5,286 bases of DNA from positions 1 to 5,286 of the forward strand of contig QEFD01000147.1 in NCBI GenBank assembly GCA_003086435.1. Reading direction: 5' to 3'. Shown in pieces: positions 4,773-5,286 of this stretch. Positions within the stretch are counted from its first letter, which is position 1; each line of letters begins with the position of its first letter. This stretch comes from Acidianus hospitalis (lineage in GTDB: Archaea > Thermoproteota > Thermoprotei_A > Sulfolobales > Sulfolobaceae). The notes beneath the pieces were generated by a model. The model saw only the letters and a program-made list of their open reading frames with translations, did no database searches and was not told where the DNA came from. Made by a program: the position numbers and the translations under genes.

Positions 4773-5286
4773 ATGAGACAGATAGACGCCCTTAAATCTC
4801 CAAGATTTACTCAAGTTTCAACCTTTGCCAGATCGCCACTGTGCGAGGATTTAAGTGAGGTTAAAGCAGTATTTCTTGGCATACCATTCGACGACGCCAC
4901 AACCTATAGACCTGGTGCCAGGTTCGGCCCTATGGGGATTAGGCAGGGTTCTAGATTATTAAGGCCATATAATCAGTTCTTGGACGTATATCCTTTCGAT
5001 ACACTAAATATGTGCGATGCAGGTGATATAAATGTAATTCCTGGATATATTGATGATACATTTAAAATAATAGAAGAAGAGCTGAATAAAATTCGCAACA
5101 TAGTTCCTTTCATTGCAGGAGGAGACCATTCTATAACTCTTCCAATATTAAGGGCTATGCGTAAAAAATATGGTAAAGTAAACCTAGTTCACTTAGATTC
5201 ACATTATGACTTTTGGGACTCCTATTGGGGCAAGAAATATACTCACGGTACTTGGCTTAGGAGAGCACTAGAGGAAGGCTTACTTA
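4773..5286 (+). CDS. speB: Ureohydrolase family protein (agmatinase/guanidinobutyrase-like), N-terminal 171 residues
   Basis: The ORF is open to the window end; family members are usually about 300-320 residues, so a little over half is seen. Family enzymes use a binuclear metal site, usually Mn, to hydrolyse a guanidino group to urea plus an amine. Visible motifs are GIPFDDATTYRPGARFGP (36-53), GGDHS (116-120, metal ligand His119) and LDSHYDFWD (141-149, ligands Asp142, His144 and Asp146), followed by YTHGTWLRRALEEG (156-169). The second metal pair (DxD) lies beyond the window. The N-terminal PRFTQVSTFARSP and the DxWDxYxGxxYTHGT stretch resemble, from memory, the guanidinobutyrase/proclavaminate amidinohydrolase/guanidine hydrolase branch more than E. 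coli agmatinase, so the symbol speB is by family only. It is probably cotranscribed with the aminotransferase, which could process its amine product. Confidence 0.9.
   Translation, partial: MRQIDALKSPRFTQVSTFARSPLCEDLSEVKAVFLGIPFDDATTYRPGARFGPMGIRQGSRLLRPYNQFLDVYPFDTLNMCDAGDINVIPGYIDDTFKIIEEELNKIRNIVPFIAGGDHSITLPILRAMRKKYGKVNLVHLDSHYDFWDSYWGKKYTHGTWLRRALEEGLL

Overview
The window looks like chromosomal DNA of a thermoacidophilic crenarchaeon of the Sulfolobales type. The DNA is AT-rich, with many ATA, AGA and AGG codons. Promoters resemble archaeal TATA boxes. Several starts are preceded by a GGTGA-type Shine-Dalgarno motif, matching the archaeal 16S rRNA 3' end, about 5 nt upstream. The protein families (crenarchaeal APC permease, GlnA-like ligase, HemL-like class III aminotransferase, SpeB-like ureohydrolase) fit this group. 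The genus cannot be fixed from the sequence alone.

Layout. The minus strand carries an APC-type amino acid/amine permease (152-1747), followed 5 nt later by the start of a Rossmann-fold NAD-dependent epimerase/dehydratase-like gene (146 down to 1, cut by the window edge). A 129-bp divergent promoter region (1748-1876) contains TATA-like boxes for both directions, a 12-bp perfect palindrome between them, and a 9-bp tandem repeat. The plus strand then carries a glutamine-synthetase-like ligase (1877-3127). A 319-bp gap follows (3128-3446). It holds a probable T-rich terminator with an inverted repeat, a candidate promoter, a possible 30-residue small membrane protein with a very strong ribosome binding site (3323-3415), and a second 12-bp palindrome. 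Next come a class III aminotransferase related to glutamate-1-semialdehyde aminomutase (3447-4760) and, 12 nt later, a ureohydrolase of the agmatinase/guanidinobutyrase family (4773 to beyond the window end).

How the genes may work together (inference). Ureohydrolases release urea from guanidino compounds and leave an amine or omega-amino acid such as putrescine, GABA or beta-alanine. These are typical substrates of class III aminotransferases and of GS-like gamma-glutamyl-amine ligases. With a permease transcribed divergently, the set resembles a compact uptake and catabolism (or nitrogen salvage) locus for guanidino compounds, polyamines or omega-amino acids, loosely analogous to the bacterial Puu pathway but with different gene content. 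The GS-like protein keeps the metal-binding and most nucleotide-binding motifs. It differs at two positions that are conserved in true glutamine synthetases, which supports an acceptor other than ammonia. No substrate can be proved from sequence.
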